This document shows positions 6,850 to 8,691 of a stretch of 8,691 nucleotides of DNA, piece after piece. Under the pieces are notes generated by a model, which saw nothing but the letters and a program-made list of their open reading frames with translations, was not told where the DNA came from and did not search any database. The translations under genes were made by a program, and so were the position numbers. The DNA comes from Massilia sp. (GTDB taxonomy: Bacteria > Pseudomonadota > Gammaproteobacteria > Burkholderiales > Burkholderiaceae_D): the NCBI GenBank assembly GCA_003484545.1, contig DNCF01000139.1, forward strand, positions 1 to 8,691. The letters run 5' to 3'. Within the stretch, counting starts at the first letter, position 1; each line of letters begins with the position of its first letter.

Positions 6850-6882
6850 TTTTTAGCTAACTGAATGGTAAGGGCGGCGGGA

Positions 6883-6934
6883 CTTATTCCAAACTACCGA
6901 CTATTTATTTGCTTATATGCGGTAGGGGCATAAG
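6883..6934. promoter_or_regulatory. Candidate CysB operator/promoter region between cysI and cysB
   Basis: This AT-rich stretch stands out from GC-rich surroundings. It holds a dyad: CTTAT (6883-6887) plus CTACCG (6894-6899) on the left, CGGTAG (6920-6925) plus ATAAG (6930-6934) on the right, with 20 AT-rich bases between. A second overlapping dyad joins GCTTAT (6911-6916) and ATAAGC (6930-6935). LysR-type regulators commonly bind such interrupted dyads in the space between their own gene and a divergent target. The identity as a CysB site is inferred from position. I could not pick a convincing -35/-10 pair for cysI, which would fit an activator-dependent promoter. A possible -10 for cysB is TAAAAT at 6943-6948, but its -35 is poor. 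Confidence 0.45.
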
Positions 6935-6986
6935 CATTCGCATAAAATAGCGACTGGCGTTTTCTCAAATCACCATAACAACAGGA

Positions 6987-7925
6987 ATGAACCTTCATCA
7001 ATTGCGCTTCGTTCGCGAAGCCGTGCGCCAGAACTTCAACCTCACGGACGCGGCCAAGGCCCTGTTCACGTCCCAGCCGGGCGTGTCGAAGGCCATCATC
7101 GAGCTGGAAGAAGAGCTCGGGGTCGACATCTTCACGCGCCACGGCAAGCGCATCCGCGGGCTGACGGAACCGGGCCGGCTGGTGCTGGCCTCGGTCGAGC
7201 TGATCATGCAGGAAATCGACAGCCTGAAACGCATCGGCAAGGAGTACGCGGCCCACGACAGCGGCAGCTTTACCATCGCCACCACCCACACCCAGGCGCG
7301 CTACATGCTGCCGAAGGTGGTGCAAGCCTTCATGGGCAAGTTCCCGAAGGTGAGATTGTCCTTATTGCAAGGCAATCCGAAGCAGATCGCCGACATGGTC
7401 AAGAACGGGCAGGCGGATCTCGCGATCGCCACCGAGTCGATCGCCGCCGTCGACGGCCTGATCACGCTGCCCTGCTACCAGTGGGAGCACGTGCTGGTGG
7501 TGCCGCCGGAACACGAGCTGCTGCGCTCGAAAGCGGTAGCGCTGGACGAAATCGCGCGCTATCCGCTGATCACCTACGACGCCGCCTTTGCGGGGCGCAG
7601 CAAGATCGACCACGCCTTCAACCTGCGCGAGCTCAAGCCCGACGTGCTGCTCGAAGCCATCGACGCCGACGTCATCAAGACCTATGTCGAGCTGGGCATG
7701 GGCGTGGGCATCATCGCCGGCATGGCTTTCGATCCGGAACGCGACCGCAACCTGCGCGCGATTCCGGTCGGCCACCTGTTCGGCATGAACGTCTCGCGCG
7801 TTGCGGTGAAGCAGGGCGCCTACCTGCGCAGCTACATCTACACCTTCATCGAGCTGCTGGCGCCTAGCCTGAACCGCAAGATGGTCGAGGCGGCGATGCG
7901 CGGCGGCGAAAACTATGAGCTGTAA
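6987..7925 (+). CDS. cysB: CysB-type LysR-family transcriptional regulator
   Basis: CysB is the master activator of sulfate assimilation genes; its inducer in enterics is N-acetylserine. The 312-residue protein has an N-terminal winged helix-turn-helix (about residues 1-60, with NLTDAAKALFTSQPGVSKAI as recognition region) and a LysR substrate-binding domain. TTHTQARY at 99-106 keeps Thr100, Thr102 and Gln103 at the same numbering as the E. coli sulfate/ligand pocket. IDADVIKTYVELGMGVGI further on is also characteristic. It is slightly shorter than E. coli CysB (324). The start is fixed by the conserved MNLHQLRFVREAV beginning. The only Shine-Dalgarno-like bases (AGGA, 6983-6986) abut the ATG with no spacing, so initiation may be weak. 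It is divergent from cysI, the usual set-up for a LysR regulator and its target. Cbl-like paralogues are an alternative name. Confidence 0.93.
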   Translation: MNLHQLRFVREAVRQNFNLTDAAKALFTSQPGVSKAIIELEEELGVDIFTRHGKRIRGLTEPGRLVLASVELIMQEIDSLKRIGKEYAAHDSGSFTIATTHTQARYMLPKVVQAFMGKFPKVRLSLLQGNPKQIADMVKNGQADLAIATESIAAVDGLITLPCYQWEHVLVVPPEHELLRSKAVALDEIARYPLITYDAAFAGRSKIDHAFNLRELKPDVLLEAIDADVIKTYVELGMGVGIIAGMAFDPERDRNLRAIPVGHLFGMNVSRVAVKQGAYLRSYIYTFIELLAPSLNRKMVEAAMRGGENYEL

Positions 7926-7934
7926 GAGAAAGAT

Positions 7935-8585
7935 ATGAGCAATCAACAAGTAGCAGAGTATTACGCCCGCCTGGGCGAAGCCGTCGAAGACATCTACCTC
8001 GAGCCGGACATGGACGAGGACATCGACGACATGAGCATCCACCTCGGCAACCTGCTGGCCGGCCACACCGTGCTGGAACTGGGCTGCGGCACCGGTTACT
8101 GGACCGAAGTGGTGGCCGAGGCGGCCGCGTCGGTGCTGGCCGTGGACATCAACGCCAACCTGGTCGACATCGCCCGCGAGCGCGGCATGCCGGAAGGTAA
8201 AGTCAGCTTCCGCGTCGCCGACGCCCTCGACCTGCCCGAGGACATCGGAAAATTCTCGGCGGTGCTGGTGAGCTTCCTGTGGTCCCACCTCACCAAGGGC
8301 GAGCAGGACAAGCTGCTGGCGGGCCTGAAGAAGCGCCTGGGCAAGGACGTGCTGCTGGTGATCCTCGACGAGTCTTTCGTGGAAGGCTTCAGCGAAACCA
8401 CGGCGCGCACCGATGCCGAGGGCAATACCTGGGAAATCCTGACCACGGAGGAGGGCGAACGCTTCGAACTGCCGAAGAGCTACCCGGCCGACAGCGCCCT
8501 GCGCAAGCGGGTCGGCGCAGTCGGCAAGGAAATCAAGATCGAGCGGATCGAGTTTTTCTGGATTTTGACTTGCCGGTTGAAGTGA
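7935..8585 (+). CDS. Class I SAM-dependent methyltransferase, substrate unknown
   Basis: The 216-residue protein has a Rossmann-type methyltransferase core. Motif I is VLELGCGTGYW at residues 46-56, the acidic ribose-binding residue is Asp71 in AVDIN, and a motif II/III-like VADALDLP is at 94-101. A hydrophobic strand VLVSFLWSHL follows at 110-119. The C-terminus RIEFFWILTCRLK is a typical last strand. The N-terminal part (15-33) is strongly acidic. There is no signal peptide or membrane segment. The family is broad, and I cannot assign a substrate. It starts only 9 bases after cysB with a weak GAGAAAG as ribosome binding site, so it is probably cotranscribed with the regulator. Whether this reflects a sulfur or SAM link or only position is not known. 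Confidence 0.88.
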   Translation: MSNQQVAEYYARLGEAVEDIYLEPDMDEDIDDMSIHLGNLLAGHTVLELGCGTGYWTEVVAEAAASVLAVDINANLVDIARERGMPEGKVSFRVADALDLPEDIGKFSAVLVSFLWSHLTKGEQDKLLAGLKKRLGKDVLLVILDESFVEGFSETTARTDAEGNTWEILTTEEGERFELPKSYPADSALRKRVGAVGKEIKIERIEFFWILTCRLK

Positions 8586-8611
8586 CCGCAAGCGGCGGCG
8601 ATTCGTAGTGT

Positions 8612-8640
8612 GTAGGGTGGGGTCTCGACCCCACGCGGTA
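8612..8640 (+). repeat. REP-like palindrome, copy C
   Basis: The element begins with GTAG and forms a perfect 8-bp stem: 8617-8624 (GTGGGGTC) with 8627-8634 (GACCCCAC) around TC. It then ends ..GCGGTA, similar to the GCGTTA end of copies A and B. Two stem positions differ from copy B on both sides, so pairing is kept. It stands 26 bases after the methyltransferase stop and could also act as a hairpin at the end of the cysB transcript. The remaining bases to 8691 show no gene. Confidence 0.6.
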
Positions 8641-8691
8641 CCACGTTCGAACATCGAAACGCGTGCCAATTGGAAAAGGCCGATGATCATC

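Noticed and set aside
6835..6855. Possible + strand terminator (palindrome arm followed by a T-run)
   Set aside because: No gene on the + strand ends upstream of it. The neighbouring cysI is transcribed in the other direction, and the arms are far apart with weak pairing between them.
4814..6856. Very long open frame (680 codons) on the + strand opposite cysI
   Set aside because: It lies antisense to the clearly conserved cysI and DUF934 genes, has no recognisable domain and is rich in Val, Ala, Asp, Gln and Arg, as expected from GC-rich reverse-strand frames.
7362..8690. 442-codon open frame on the - strand opposite cysB and the methyltransferase
   Set aside because: It crosses two well-supported genes and the intergenic region, shows no family motif, and has the His/Gln/Val-rich make-up of an antisense shadow.

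Overview
The window looks like a chromosomal segment of a GC-rich betaproteobacterium. The protein sequences and gene order best fit the Massilia/Telluria/Duganella group of the Oxalobacteraceae. This placement rests on recognising the proteins and the GC-rich codon use; no search was run.

Layout: (1) 1-375, + strand, is the C-terminal end of an APP1/DUF2183 family protein cut by the window edge. (2) 376-661 is an intergenic stretch with two inverted copies of a GTAG-footed REP-like palindrome and a short decayed copy of the 3' end of the neighbouring cobA gene. (3) 662-6715, - strand, is a compact six-gene operon for assimilatory sulfate reduction, transcribed right to left: cysI (sulfite reductase hemoprotein), a DUF934 gene, cysH (APS reductase), cysD and cysN (ATP sulfurylase), and cobA (uroporphyrinogen-III methyltransferase, for siroheme). 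Genes overlap or lie 10-36 bases apart. (4) 6716-6986 is the divergent control region. It holds a roughly 118-base nested palindrome just ahead of the cysI ribosome binding site and an AT-rich dyad that could be the CysB operator. (5) 6987-7925, + strand, is a cysB-type LysR regulator, followed after 9 bases by a class I SAM-dependent methyltransferase (7935-8585). (6) 8586-8691 is intergenic and carries a third REP-like hairpin.

How the genes work together: CysDN makes APS from sulfate and ATP, with GTP hydrolysis driving the reaction. CysH keeps all the iron-sulfur cysteines of the APS-reducing type, so it can make sulfite directly from APS, and no APS kinase (cysC) is present or needed. 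CysI reduces sulfite to sulfide using siroheme and a [4Fe-4S] cluster, and CobA begins siroheme synthesis. No flavoprotein subunit (cysJ) or ferredoxin lies in the window, so the electron donor for CysI is unknown; the DUF934 protein is the natural candidate for an accessory role. CysB, divergently transcribed, is the likely activator.

The coding content is a known pathway. I do not see a clearly new system. The points most worth a second look are the non-coding ones: the nested palindrome in the cysI leader, the REP-like hairpins with compensatory stem changes, and the cobA tail fragment.
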